From the NCBI GenBank assembly GCA_964016875.1, contig OZ024726.1, forward strand, positions 55,731,325 through 55,795,324: 64,000 nucleotides of DNA. The letters are read 5' to 3'. This stretch comes from Fallopia convolvulus. Its lineage: Eukaryota; Streptophyta; Magnoliopsida; Caryophyllales; Polygonaceae. Below are positions 32,285 through 43,774 of the stretch, piece after piece. The position numbers and the translations under genes were made by a program. The notes under the pieces are model-generated. The model was not told the origin of the DNA. It made no database searches and saw nothing but the letters and a program-made list of their open reading frames with translations. Position 1 is the stretch's first letter, and each line of letters starts with the position of its first letter.

Positions 32285-33869
32285 TATAAAATGTTAAGTT
32301 CTTTCTTAGCTTTTTATGCATTTTTTATCTTTAAAAAAATTCTATAATTTTTTTGTATTTTTTTATCTTTTCGTATTAATTATCTTATTAAATTTTTATT
32401 GAAAGATTTTTAAGGAATTGAATTTGATTTTTTTTAAGAATTTACATTATTTTTGTATATTTACTTTACTAATATCATATTTGTAAATTGTAATTACGAG
32501 AGGACAACTCATGGAACTGAGACTCACATTAACTGGGAGGAACGAGTCGAATCGTACTTACGAGAGGACAACTCATGGAACATAGAAAAATTAAGTAAGG
32601 TTGTTAATCCCGATGATTTAGATAATATAGCCAAAATAATTAACCCAATTAACAAAATCCAAGATAGGCTTTACTGGCAACCAAGCAAAAACGGCTGGTA
32701 TTCTACCCACTCCACTATGCAATGGATAAACCTTGCTAAAAATGAACCGAAAATCAACCTAGAATGGATTAACAAACTCAATGTCCCACCTAAAATGCAC
32801 AATTTCCTTTGGAAGGTGGCAAGAAATGGTCTGCCAACGAAATCGAGACTTGTTGAAAACCACATCCCGATACCACAAGGTTGTACTACATGTAATAACC
32901 AGTGCGAAGACACAAATCATATTCTGATCTCATGCCCCCTGACAAAGGAAACCCTTAGCACCATAAGACCCAAATTACGAAGGACGATCGACCTTATCTC
33001 CTCCGATGGAAAAAAACATCACCAGGTCCTAGAGGAAATAATAGCAAGAATAAATAAAAAGGAAATGGAAATCCTTACCATCACATGGTGGTGTATTTGG
33101 TACTCCAAGAATAAGAGAGTGTTTGATAACAACACTGAAACAAACCTAGACGATGTAAGCAAACTTAGTGAATTTACCCAAAAACAAATCAGAGAATGGA
33201 AACTAGCTAGGGCACCAGATTCCATTGACACACAACCTAACAAGGGTCATGTAAGAATTGAAAGGAAAAATACTAAGTGGGTAAAACCCAAGAACGACTA
33301 CATTAAACTTAACTTTGATGGTGATGTGTGTGCAGATGGCGTGACGACTTTTGGGTTCATACTTAGGGACTCCAACGGCTCTCCCATCTCGTTCGACGGA
33401 GGACTGATTGGTCGACAGTCTGTTCAGATCTCCGAGACCATCGCCTTACGCCAGGGACTTCTCGAGGCCATCCGTCATGGCATTCCCCGGATCCAGATTG
33501 AAGGCGATAACTTGCAGCTGGTCAAGGTCGTTCTTGGCGACTGGCGCTGCCCGTGGGAGATTGAAGTGTTGCGTGCGGACATCCACTGTTTGTTGGCTCA
33601 GTTCCAGGATTGGAGTATTACTCATGTCTACCGTGAGTGCAATGTTGTAGCTGACTTCATCGCTGGTTCCTTCCGACGTGTATCTTCCGTTCCACTTGCA
33701 GATGACTTGGGTTTATGTACCCTCATCCGTCAGGATGCCCTAGGGCGGTCACTAGTTTGTTAGTGACCTCTCTAATTCCTTTCCTAATAAAAAAAAATAT
33801 TTGTAAATTGTAATATACCTAAAAATTGATGAGTCGTAGTCATGTGCATGAGACGGCAGGTACAACTAG
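32285..33869 (+). mobile_element. Helitron fragment, interrupted by a LINE
   Basis: Left part 32330-32494 and right part 33797-33869 together match the Helitron 3' fragment at 22730-23029. The right part ends AAAATTGATGAGTCGTAGTC and GGCAGGTACAACTAG|T, with CTAG at 33866-33869. The 5' end is missing. A LINE lies between the parts. Confidence 0.65.
32495..33796 (+). mobile_element. 5'-truncated LINE with 18-bp target duplication
   Basis: The insert is flanked by ATATTTGTAAATTGTAAT at 32477-32494 and 33797-33814 and ends with an A run (33789-33796), the hallmark of LINE insertion. The open frame (to TAG 33761-33763) encodes the C-terminal part of the LINE polyprotein. A zf-RVT region (MHNFLWKVARNGLPTKSRLV, then CTTCNNQCEDTNHILISCPL) comes first, followed by an RNase H domain (WVKPKNDYIKLNFDGD, FGFILRDSNGSPISFDGG, VYRECNVVADFIA). 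Endonuclease and RT are missing. The frame has no stop, so insertion is fairly recent. A 23-bp stretch (TACGAGAGGACAACTCATGG and three more bases) occurs twice at the 5' end, 64-65 bp apart. Confidence 0.9.
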
Positions 33870-33908
33870 TTTATCACCTTAACACAAATATTACCTTTGT
33901 GAAGAACA

Positions 33909-34065
33909 TGTTAACCATATTTAGATTACATATATTCTAGGAGTATCATATCTTTTATTGTATCCTAGAATAGTCTATCTTATTATGGTTACTTCTCATG
34001 TATAAATACTCCTCTTATTATTTCAATAAAAGACACAAAACAATTACACAAAATATCTCTCTATA
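33909..34065 (+). repeat. 5' LTR of copia element
   Basis: Starts TGTTAACC and ends CTCTATA rather than the usual CA. It contains CATGTATAAATACTCC, a TATA-type promoter, and AATAAAAG, a poly(A)-signal-like word. Confidence 0.9.
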
Positions 34066-34121
34066 TGGTATCAGCCTAAACTTCCTAGGCATGTTCCGAT
34101 TTCTTTTTCTCGTTCATTCCA

Positions 34122-37100
34122 ATGGCAGATTCATCCTCTATTCTTCCTAATCCTCTCATACCTTCTGAACCCTTTATTGTCGTTCAACTTCCGAGCATTG
34201 TAAAGCTCACCCCCACAAACTATGTTGGTTGGAAGACCCAACTTCAAGCCACTTTGGAAGGCTATGATCTCTTCCGATTTGTTGACGGATCTCATATTCT
34301 TCCACCAGCCACAATACCAAATACCGAGAATGTCTCTCGACCTCTCTCGAATCATGCCCATCATACATGGAAACGCCAAGATCGTCTCTTGTATGGTGCG
34401 GTGCTTGGCACCTTGTCTCAATCGGTTCTCTCTTTAGTGACCCGAGCAACAACCACAAAAGAGGTATGGGACATCCTCAAACAAACATATGCGACTGCCT
34501 CACGCGGTCACATTAAACAAACCAAATATAAAATCAATCATGCTGAAAAAGGAACTCGATCCATTGTGAGTATATGCACTCCATGCGTGAATCGGCAGAT
34601 CTGCTTGCATCTTGGATTCTCCACTTAACAAGGAAGACTTCACCGATCATATTCTTAAAGGTCTTGATGAGTCTTACAAATCCATCGTCGATAGTGTCAA
34701 CATGCGTGATACTCCTATCTCTTTCGAAGAGCTTCATGAAAAACTCATTATTCATGAACTTCGATTAAAGCAAGCATCCAAACCAGAAAGCTCGGTGACT
34801 GCTCTTACTGCCCAATCTAAGTCCGTGAAGAACAAAGGTAAGTCCTCTACTTCTCAGTCCTATTGGCATCAATCCAGTCACTCACCACAAAACTCCTCCA
34901 CCTCACAAACTTGGCCAACAAATCACCATGCTTCCTCCAACTCGACCAACCCTCAGAATAACTCGGCCCCTTATCAACCTAAACCATTTAAAGGCAAGTA
35001 TCAGTGGTGTCAAGGCCAAGGACATGTAATGTCCCATTGTTCTAAGCTCAAGGCCGAGTATCCCAATCTCCCGCTCCCTTCATCCAATCGGTTTCCAGCC
35101 CACACAAATGTGCCTCAAGCTAATATGGCCCTACAAAACCCCAACCCTAACCAATGGCTCTTCGATAGTGGGGCGTCTCACAATGTCACTCACGACCTCT
35201 CCAATCTCTCCTTGCATCATCCATATACCGGACCTGATGAACTCGTAGTAGGAAACGGATCTGGATTGCAAATTTTGAACCAAGGTTCTCTTTCTTTACA
35301 AACTTCAACGCATAATTTTAAATTATCTCAAGTTCTTCATGTTCCTCAAATTTCCAAAAACATTCTTTCGGTTTCTCAGTTTACTAAACAAACTAATCTT
35401 GGTGTTTTGTTTTTGGCTGATTGTTTTCATGTGAAGGATCTACAAAGCTCGGAAACAATTCTTAAAGGACCTTGCATTAATGGTGTTTACGTGTGGCCTC
35501 ATTGCTCTCCTACGCTCCACTCAGTTCAACTTCAAACTTCAGCACTTTTGCATCACAAACTTGGGCATCCATCATCAGAAGTCTTTAATTTTTTAGCTAG
35601 AACTTTCAATTTGACCAAACAGTCGTACAAGCAATCGAGTTGCATCTCTTGCCAAACTAATAAGAGCCATAAGCTCCCTTTTAGTCAATCTACTGTTGTT
35701 TCAACTCATCCTCTTGAAATAATTTATTCTGATGTATGGTCTTCAACTATTTTATCTAATGAAGGATTTCGATATTATGTTGTGTTTGTTGATCATTTCA
35801 CAAGGTATACTTGGTTATTTCCTTTGAAAAATAAGTCTGAAGTGAAGAATGTGTTTCCTGAATTTCGTCTCTTAGTTGAGAATTTTTTTAAACAACGCAT
35901 AAAAATTCTTTATACAGACAATGGAGGAGAATATGTTGGATTAAGACCTTTTTTAAATAAAATTGGAATTTCTCATTTCACATCTCCTCCACATACACCT
36001 GAGCATAACGGAATTTCTGAACGGAAACACAGACATATTGTTGAAACCGGTTTAGCATTGTTACATCATTCAAGCATACCAAACACGTTTTGGCCTTATG
36101 CCTTTCGACATGTTGTATTTCTCATAAATCGGCTTCCATCTCGAGCAATGGGCAATGAGACTCCATATTTTAAACTCCTTAAGCAAACCTTTGATTATTC
36201 AAAATTAAGAAGCTTTGGTTGTCTTTGTTTTCCTTGGATTAAACCTTATAATTCGAACAAGATGAAATATCGTTCAATTTCATGCGTTTTTCTAAGATAT
36301 TCTTTGACTCAAAGTGCTTTTCAATGTCTTGATCCTACTACAAATCGAGTCTGTGTCCCGCCATGTACGATTCTTGGAGAACGATTTTCCTTTTAAAACT
36401 CTCACCAAATCTTCTCTTCCAAATCATGCGGATATATCACATGCTGAATATCATCCTAGCCCCACTCAACCGATTCACTTACCTATTTTATCTTATCTTC
36501 CACGTCCAACCAATCCCATAAATCAAGGACCACAATCATATCCTTTTAATCTCCCACAAAATATCCCCGTAGACTTGCCTAATTCACAAACTACCACAAA
36601 ACCCCTCCCTCTCTCCACTCACAATCAAATCAACGAACTTCCAATTTCCAATCTCATAAATCACAACTCTCTCTCCAATCTGCCAACGATCTCATCTCAT
36701 ACAAATGTGGCCCACCAATCACACAATCTCCCTCATTCACCTCATATCAATCCCAACGTCATCTCCACCGAATCTCCACCTGGCATGTCGCCACACGCGC
36801 CTGCACTCACCCCTTCCAATTCGGAAAACCCTAGCCCTAATTCCTCACCCATCGCCCAAAGCCCTAACCAAAACCCAAACCCAAACCCGATTAATGCGTC
36901 ATCTAACCTGGTGCCTCCACAAAATCCGCTCCCTCCACCACCTCCTCAAAATCCAGTAGCCCAGAACCCACTCCCTCCCCAAGGAATTGTCACACGTTCC
37001 AAAAACAATATCCGAAAACCCATACAAAAATTAAACCTCAATGCTCAAGTCCTTCCCACAAAAGAGACAAAAACAATTTTACAAGCCTTAAAAGACCTTT

Positions 37101-38599
37101 ACTGGAGACATGCTATGCAAGCTGAGTATGACGCACTTTGTTCCAATCGGACTTGGACTTTGGTACCCGCACGACCGAGTCAAAATCTAGTTGGTTGCAA
37201 ATGGGTGTTTCGCATCAAATATCTCCCCGACGGCAAGATAGATCGTTATAAAGCTCGGTTGGTTGCTAAGGGCTTCCACCAACGTGAAGGGTGTGATTAT
37301 TCCGAAACCTTTAGTCCGGTTATAAAGCCGGTCACTGTTCGGTTGATTCTCACGGTTGTTGTATCTCAAGGGTGGTGTTTGCGTCAACTTGACGTAAACA
37401 ACGCCTTCCTCCAAGGAATGCTCTAAGAAGAAGTGTTTATGAGCCAACCTCCGGGATTTGTAGATAAGCATCGCTCCTCATATGTGTGTCGTCTCAACAA
37501 AGCGATCTATGGTCTCAAACAAGCTCCGAGGGCTTGGTACACCGAATTGAAAACATTCTTGCAACGAATTGGTTTCCGCAATGCCATCTCGGATGCCTCA
37601 CTCTTTCTCTATCAGCATAATGGTGTCACTGTCTACATTCTTGTGTATGTTGACGACATCATCGTCACGGGCAATTCTTCAAACTCAGTTGATCATCTCA
37701 TTGGTAAATTGGCAAAGAAATTCTCTATCAAAGACCTCGGCAATCTTTCCTATTTTCTTGGCGTTGAGGTGTTGCCCTCACCTTCGGGCCTCTTTTTGTC
37801 GCAAAGAAAGTATATCTTGGACGTCCTAGACAAAGCTGGTTTGAATGATGTGAAGCCAGTTACTACGCCGTTCACAACCGAGCCGTTGCGCAAGGATCTT
37901 GGTGAAGCAATTCCCACCCCAACTGACTACAGGATCCTTATTGGAAGTCTGCAGTACCTATCCCTCACTAGACCAGATGTAGGATATGCAGTAAACAAGC
38001 TTTCACAGTATATGCAGCGTCCAACGTCCGAACACTGGCAAGCTCTCAAAAGATTGCTTCGATATCTCGCTGGCACGTCTGATCTTGGTATCACCATCTC
38101 CACGGCGATCTCACCGGCACTCCATGCCTTTTCCGATGCTGACTGGGGTGGCGACCATGACGAGTTTGCATCCACCACAGGTTACATACTATACTATGGC
38201 AAAACTCCTATTTCATGGAGTTCACGCAAACAAAAATCCATAGCCAGATCGTCTACTGAAGCGGAATATAAGGCGTTAGCTGACACTACATCCGAGTTAC
38301 TATGGGTGTGTTCACTGTTTCAAGAGCTTGGAATTCCAGTCTCTCCCAAACCTGTCATATACTGTGATAATCAAGGAGCCCTCTATCTCAGCTCTAACCC
38401 AGTGTTCCACTCTCGTATGAAACACATCGCTATTGCCTATCATTTTGTCCGTGACAACGTCCAAAAAGGCCATCTTCGAGTACAACATGTATCAACGAAG
38501 GCGCAGCTGGCCGACATTCTCACCAAACCTCTGCTTCGTCCACGGTTCGCTGACATTGTTTGCAAGCTTGGACTTACCCGAAAAGGTCATCCAGCTTGA
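34122..38599 (+). pseudogene. Copia gag-pol, frameshifted
   Basis: gag starts at ATG 34122 (NYVGWKTQLQATLEGYDLFR). Two frame changes lie between about 34565 and 34610. The zinc knuckle reads YQWCQGQGHVMSHC, so the first cysteine is tyrosine. Protease: WLFDSGASHNVTHD (about 35157). Integrase: HHKLGHPSSE and CISCQTNKSH (zinc region, about 35550-35660), VDHFTRYTWLFP, YTDNGGEYVG and PEHNGISERKHRHI (about 35790-36030). The frame changes near 36370. RT follows (WVFRIKYLPDGKIDRYKARL, LDVNNAFLQG), with a TAA at 37424-37426 where a lysine codon is expected before EEVFMSQPPGF. Then come VYVDDIIVTG (RT active site) and the RNase H (ADWGGDHDEFASTTGY, STEAEYKALAD), ending at TGA 38597-38599. Confidence 0.92.
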
Positions 38600-38606
38600 G
38601 GAGGCA

Positions 38607-38763
38607 CGTTAACCATATTTAGATTACATATATTCTAGGAGTATCATATCTTTTATTGTATCCTAGAATAGTCTATCTTATTATGGTTACTTCTCAGATA
38701 TAAATACTCCTCTTATTATTTCAATAAAAGACCCAAAACAATTACACAAAATATCTCTGTATA
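38607..38763 (+). repeat. 3' LTR of copia element
   Basis: 157 bp, the same length as the 5' LTR. The first base is C instead of T (CGTTAACC) and it ends CTGTATA before GAACA. Confidence 0.9.
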
Positions 38764-39033
38764 GAACAAAAGGCCTGGCCTTGGACTGAATGACTTCCAA
38801 GTCTACAGAGATGAAAAATCAACTTAATAGACAACGATATCCATTATCCTGCCATTATTTAAGACGGGAGAATTTTCTTAAATCACAAATAGGTTTCCCA
38901 ATCGAAAGAAGAATGACACTTCGCGTGGAAATTTTGAGCTATTTTCTGCAATTCAAGTTTGGCGGGTTGAAGAATTGATAAATCAAATGTCGAAAATTCC
39001 ACCAGAAATCTTGAAAGCTCAATAATTATAACT

Positions 39034-39430
39034 TTGTCAATCGGGTCGGCGGGTTCGGGATTTCGATTTAAATCGGGTTCGGTTTCATTATGGGTCACAT
39101 GTCAATCAGGTCGGGTTGTTGCGGATTTTTGGTAGGATTGGGTTGACCAGCGAGTCTAAAATATAATTTTTTTATAATTATTAAAAACAATTTTTAATTA
39201 AATAATAATATTTAATTAAAATATATTATTTTTATGTATTTTAGTAACAAAATATATTATAAGTTTCAAAATAAATTTTAAAAATTCTATAAATATACTA
39301 AATCGGACAATCCAACGAGTTTCGTGTTCGGTTTATTTCGGATTTTGGGTGCAAATTTTCAGGTCTTGACCCTAAAATTATCGTATAGTCCGGGTCGGAT
39401 TTGCGAGTTTGGTCAGCTTTTGACATCTCT
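39034..39430. mobile_element. Degenerate GGGTCGGGT element
   Basis: Same word composition as 21705-22284 and 23234-23658 (TCGGGTCGGCGGGTTCGGG on the left, GTCCGGGTCGGAT on the right, AT-rich core). The right end, reversed, reads AGAGATGTCAAAAGCTGACC, similar to their GACCTGTCAAAAC terminus. The left end is poorly kept. Confidence 0.4.
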
Positions 39431-39926
39431 AACTATGCATAATCAAGGACGTGTGATCCACGGCTCTAGCTTTGAGTAATTTGTTATTAGGTGAGTGGTT
39501 AAGTGAAATATGGCCTGTTTTAGGGTGATTTTCGACCAAAACCTCTTATTATTTTATATATATGACATGAAATATTTTAAAAATTATATAGGATGGATGA
39601 TTGGATGGTAGAATAAATAAGAACTACAAGCTAAGGACGAATGGATGGGCTTAATGAGAATTATCGCAATCCTCAAAATCTTAAGTTATATCACGCCTCA
39701 ATTGGTATAATTCTAGCTTGTAAAGCTGCAGTTGTAATTAACATGATTTCAGCATAATTGAAACACAACAAAGAAGGATTAATATTGAGTGAAGAAATTG
39801 ACTTGTTGACTTGCTAGACGGGGGAAGAAAAAATGATGCATTGTGAAGTGTTTGATTTCAAAGTCTTCGGAAAATGGCTGGCATGCATTAACTAAGAAGA
39901 CAAGGATGATTGTGAATTTGTGCTAC

Positions 39927-39933
39927 TATAAAA
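39927..39933 (+). promoter_or_regulatory. TATA box of second RLP gene
   Basis: TATAAAA within the same promoter copy as at 27084, 95 bp before the ATG at 40022. Confidence 0.75.
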
Positions 39934-40021
39934 AGGGTAAGCCCAACTACGCAAGGAATCCAAGCCTTCAATATCCCATCTATCAATCCTTGCTTTCCTA
40001 CATATATACTTTCTGGTTGAT

Positions 40022-42779
40022 ATGGAGCGATTCCAAATCCCTCTGCTTCTTCTTATAGCTTGTGTGTGCAGTGCAAGCACGGAATCCGGCTTCGCTTGCA
40101 AAGAAGCTGAAAGAAACGCTTTGCTCAAACTTAAACACAGTTTCAAATTCAATGACAATCAAAACCATCTTGGTTCATGGGTGGGGGGAGATTGTTGCAG
40201 CTGGAAAGGAGTGGGGTGCAACAACTTGACAAGCCACGTCACCAAGCTTGATCTGGGACGTGACTTCATGGACTCTGAGTTTTCCTATTTAGCCTATTTA
40301 GAAGCTAGAGAGGTAAATTGTGCTCTACTTGAGTTGAAGTACTTGACATACTTAGACTTGAGTGGTAATTTCTTTAATCTCTCTCCAATTCCTGAATTCC
40401 TTGGGTCAATGGGGCAACTTCAGTATGTAAACCTCTCTAATGCCGCGTTTGGTGGAAAAGTTCCCCATAGTCTAGGCAATCTTACCGAACTTGTTGTCCT
40501 TGATCTTAGAGATGATTACTACTGGGCATCGCCAATGGAGACCAACACCCTAAAATGGGCATTCAAGCTGAAGAATTTGCAACACCTAGACCTGAGTGGG
40601 GTTAACCTGAATCAAGCACTTGATAGTCTTAACATACTACACAACCTTCCATCTTTGGCAGTGCTAAACTTGGCTGAGTGTAGACTAGGGAATTCTCACC
40701 TAGTCATAAGAAAGTCAACTCTCTCTTCTAGCCCCCTTCAACAACTAAATCTCAGAGCTAACCTTTTCAGTGGTCCGATACCCCATTTCATACAAAACTT
40801 GAGTTTTTTAACAAACCTTGACCTTTCCAATAATCAATTTCATTCTTCCATTCCATCTTGGTTGGCTAACAAAAGATACCTTGAAATTCTTCATCTTAGT
40901 AACAACCAGTTTGACCGCGTAGAAGGTGGGATCATGAACACCATTGGCCATCTTTGTAGCTTAATATATCTAGACTTGTCATATAACCAACTTCAAGAAG
41001 AGGTCTTAGAGTCACATGTTAACTTCTCAAGGTGTGGTAGATATCATTTGAAGTACATGAATATGCAAAACAACAACTTGAGTGGACAGTTGCCAACAAT
41101 TGAGAGTTTGCTTTCCCTCCGACATTTAGATCTATCACATAACGTCTTTGAGAATATCCCTACATCCTTTGGAGAATTGTTGTCCTTGGAATTTGTAGAC
41201 TTGTCGTATAACAATTTGAGTGTTGTGCATCAAGCAAACTTGGCTAAGCTCTCTAGTCTAAGGCACCTTGATATAAGTTCAAACTCTCTAAATATTGATA
41301 TCTCCCCAGACTGGCTACCTCCATTTGAACTCGAGTTCTTGCATATGCTTCCTTGCAAATTGAACAGTCCATTTCCTAAATGGATTCTAAGTCAAGGGAT
41401 GATCTCAGAGCTGGACTTGTCTGATACCGGGATATATGGCAGTCTTCCAAATAACATTGGGAATGCAATGCCATCTTTGAAGATTCTTCAACTCACTAAC
41501 AATAGCATTAATGGGTCTATTCCAAGATCATTGTGCAGCTTAGAAAGCTTACAATATCTTGATTTTCACCATAATAGGTTGTCAGGGAAGATTCCCGACT
41601 GTTGGGAGAGCATGCAAATCCTAGGTATGGAATTATCTTCAAACAGATTATCTGGCCATATACCTAACAGCCTGACAACGTCTGGCACATTACAATTATT
41701 GAGCATGAATAACAATTTGCTCGATGGAGAGCTCCCTTTATCCTTGAGCAATTGTTCAGAATTGACGATTTTAGATGTGGGTAAGAATAATCTTCATGGA
41801 GAAATTCCATCGTGGTATGGTGCAAATTTTCCTTATTTGCAAATCTTCATACTACGGGAGAACAAGCTCAGTGGTATAATTCCACCACAACTATGTCTTC
41901 TCCACAGACTTCAAATTATTGACCTTGCAAGCAATAATTTGGTCGGAAATATTCCTCCATGTTTTGGTCATTTTGGAGGCATGGGTTTTGGACCAGCTGT
42001 TAGTTTGGGACCAGCTGCAACAACTGAATCAGTAGCAAAGAGTCCTGGTAGGCATCATCCCTACTAGTGAGTGGGTCGCTCAGATGGTTGATGTACGACC
42101 ACCAGCAATGAAGCCTAATCAGTGGACCGCAGTGGAAGTTATAAAAGGAAAAGAAAGAGAGTATACCACTGTATTACACCTACTAGTGAACATGGACCTT
42201 TCATGTAACAACCTAGTAGGCATCATCCCTGCACAACTCACAAGCTTATCCCTCCTTCGTAGTCTAAACTTATCCCATAACCATTTCATGGGAGCAATTT
42301 CTAAGGAGATTGGAAAGATGAAATCTTTGGAATCCCTTGATTTATCATTCAACAAACTTTCGGGATCAATCCCAAAGAGCATCTCTTCTATAAACTCTTT
42401 GTCCACATTGAATTTGTCATTCAACAACCTTCAAGGACAGATTCCAACCGGTAGCCAGCTCCAAACTCTCCCGGATCCATCCATATACATGGGAAACCCA
42501 GGCTTATGCGGTGACCCATTGCCAAGGAATTGCTTCGGTGACAACATTGCCCAACCCCCAACAAGCACAGTCGTTGAAGATAAAGATGAAGACAAGCATG
42601 AGAGGATGTGGTTCTACTTGGTCATCATGTCGGGTTTTGCAACCGGCTTTTGGGGAGTGATTGGAGTTTTAGCGGTTAGAAGGAGCTGGAGGCATGCTTT
42701 TTTCCAGCTTGCTGAAGAACTTGCAGATTGGTTATATATTAGAGTTGCAGTGTGGGTTGCTCAAATTAGAGGAAAATGA
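40022..42779 (+). CDS. LRR receptor-like protein, frame broken or spliced
   Basis: The first 681 codons match the RLP at 27179: identical signal peptide, N-terminal cap CKEAERNALLKLKHSF, GDCCSWKGVGCNN and about 20 LRRs. The frame then ends at TAG 42065-42067. Coding resumes in another frame at 42084 with NQWTAVEVIKGKEREYTTVL, the last LRRs, GNPGLCGDPLPRNC, the membrane segment and the tail, ending at TGA 42777-42779. Read as two pieces, the first lacks a membrane anchor and the second lacks a signal peptide. An intron of 85 nt (GT at 41999, AG at 42082-42083) would remove the stop and join both parts in phase 0, giving GFGPA|MVDVRPP at the non-LRR island. Its 3' site lacks a pyrimidine tract, so simple decay by a small indel is equally possible. 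The middle LRRs differ clearly from the paralogue, while both ends are almost identical. Confidence 0.65.
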
Positions 42780-42967
42780 AGCTTGCAAGCAACATAAAAT
42801 ATGATATGAGTGTGTAATAATTGTCTTGCATCATCGTTGTATTAGACGTTTGGATTTTGTATGAAAGGCTTTTCATGATCTGGCTATATTTAAAGCATAA
42901 ACAAATCAAATTGTCTTACTTATCACAAGAATAAAAGAAATTTACATACTTTAATGGGGTGGTGAAG

Positions 42968-43104
42968 GCAAGGTCCCTTGTGGAGAGAGGTCACCAGAAG
43001 GCAATAATTTTGGTCGCTCCCCATTGCGTTTAGCCAAGGGTGCCCCCATCCTGACCCCCCAGATTTCCCGTAAGGGAAGCTACACTGGGTCATTTTTGTT
43101 GTTG
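42968..43104 (+). mobile_element. Au-like SINE, 5'-truncated
   Basis: 137 bp between two copies of TTAATGGGGTGGTGAAG (42951-42967 and 43105-43121, 17 bp). It contains CCAAGGGTGCCCCCATCC and ends CTACACTGGGTCA then TTTTTGTTGTTGT, close to the known TACACTGGGT...TTG tail of plant Au SINEs. It is absent from the matching flank at 30227-31100. Confidence 0.8.
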
Positions 43105-43146
43105 TTAATGGGGTGGTGAAGACTGGGGTGTAAAAATAGTTGTAAT

Positions 43147-43235
43147 GTTCTAAATTCTAATGATTTCTATAACTAGGAATTGGTCACCACTTCTCCAAGT
43201 TCTAAATTCTAATGATTTCTATAACTAGGAATTGG
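43147..43235. repeat. Short direct duplication
   Basis: A 37-bp stretch beginning GTTCTAAATTCTAATGATTT occurs at 43147 and again at 43199 (period 52 bp). A diverged relative (GCTCTAAATTTATAATGC) lies at 43364. Confidence 0.7.
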
Positions 43236-43774
43236 ACTAGATGAGTTAATGTTATAAACTCGTGTCTTCAAATTGATAGAATGATTTTAACATGAAAGTA
43301 GAGAACAATTCTTAACAGAGTTTAAATCTTATTTAGAATGCTGTGGTGCAAGCATAATTGTAATGCTCTAAATTTATAATGCTTTTTTATAGCTAGGACT
43401 AGGAATTAGTCAGCACATCTCCGAGTCCTTGCCTACTTTTTGTACCAAAATTTGGACTAAACAAGTTAACATTTTAAAAGTCCTATCAAGTTAAATAAGC
43501 CAAGTATAGAAACAAACCACAAAGGTCCACAATGTTTAACCTGTGAAAGTAAAAAAACAATTTTTAACAGGATTCAAAATCGTATCTAAAATGCTTGTAA
43601 CATCAACTTTCTCGTAATATAAATAACAGCAAAATGATATACAAAATAGTTTATTTTCTGACAAACAAATTTTTCTAACAATTTGGAAGAAGCATTTGGC
43701 CTATGCAACTCCACTTAAAAATACAGCAGGGATGATTAAAAAAAAGTGTTAAGCAAATCAAGTAATTAACCAAC

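Larger units (their letters stand above)
33909..38763 (+). mobile_element. Complete Ty1/copia element, Ale/Retrofit-like
   Basis: 4855 bp between identical 5-bp target duplications GAACA (33904-33908 and 38764-38768). Two LTRs of exactly 157 bp differ at five positions (about 3%). The primer-binding site TGGTATCAG begins at 34066, directly after the 5' LTR, and a GAGGAGGCA purine stretch precedes the 3' LTR. Gene order gag-PR-INT-RT-RH is that of copia. Small size and short LTRs suggest the Ale/Retrofit lineage. All ORFs are broken, so it cannot move by itself. Confidence 0.92.
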
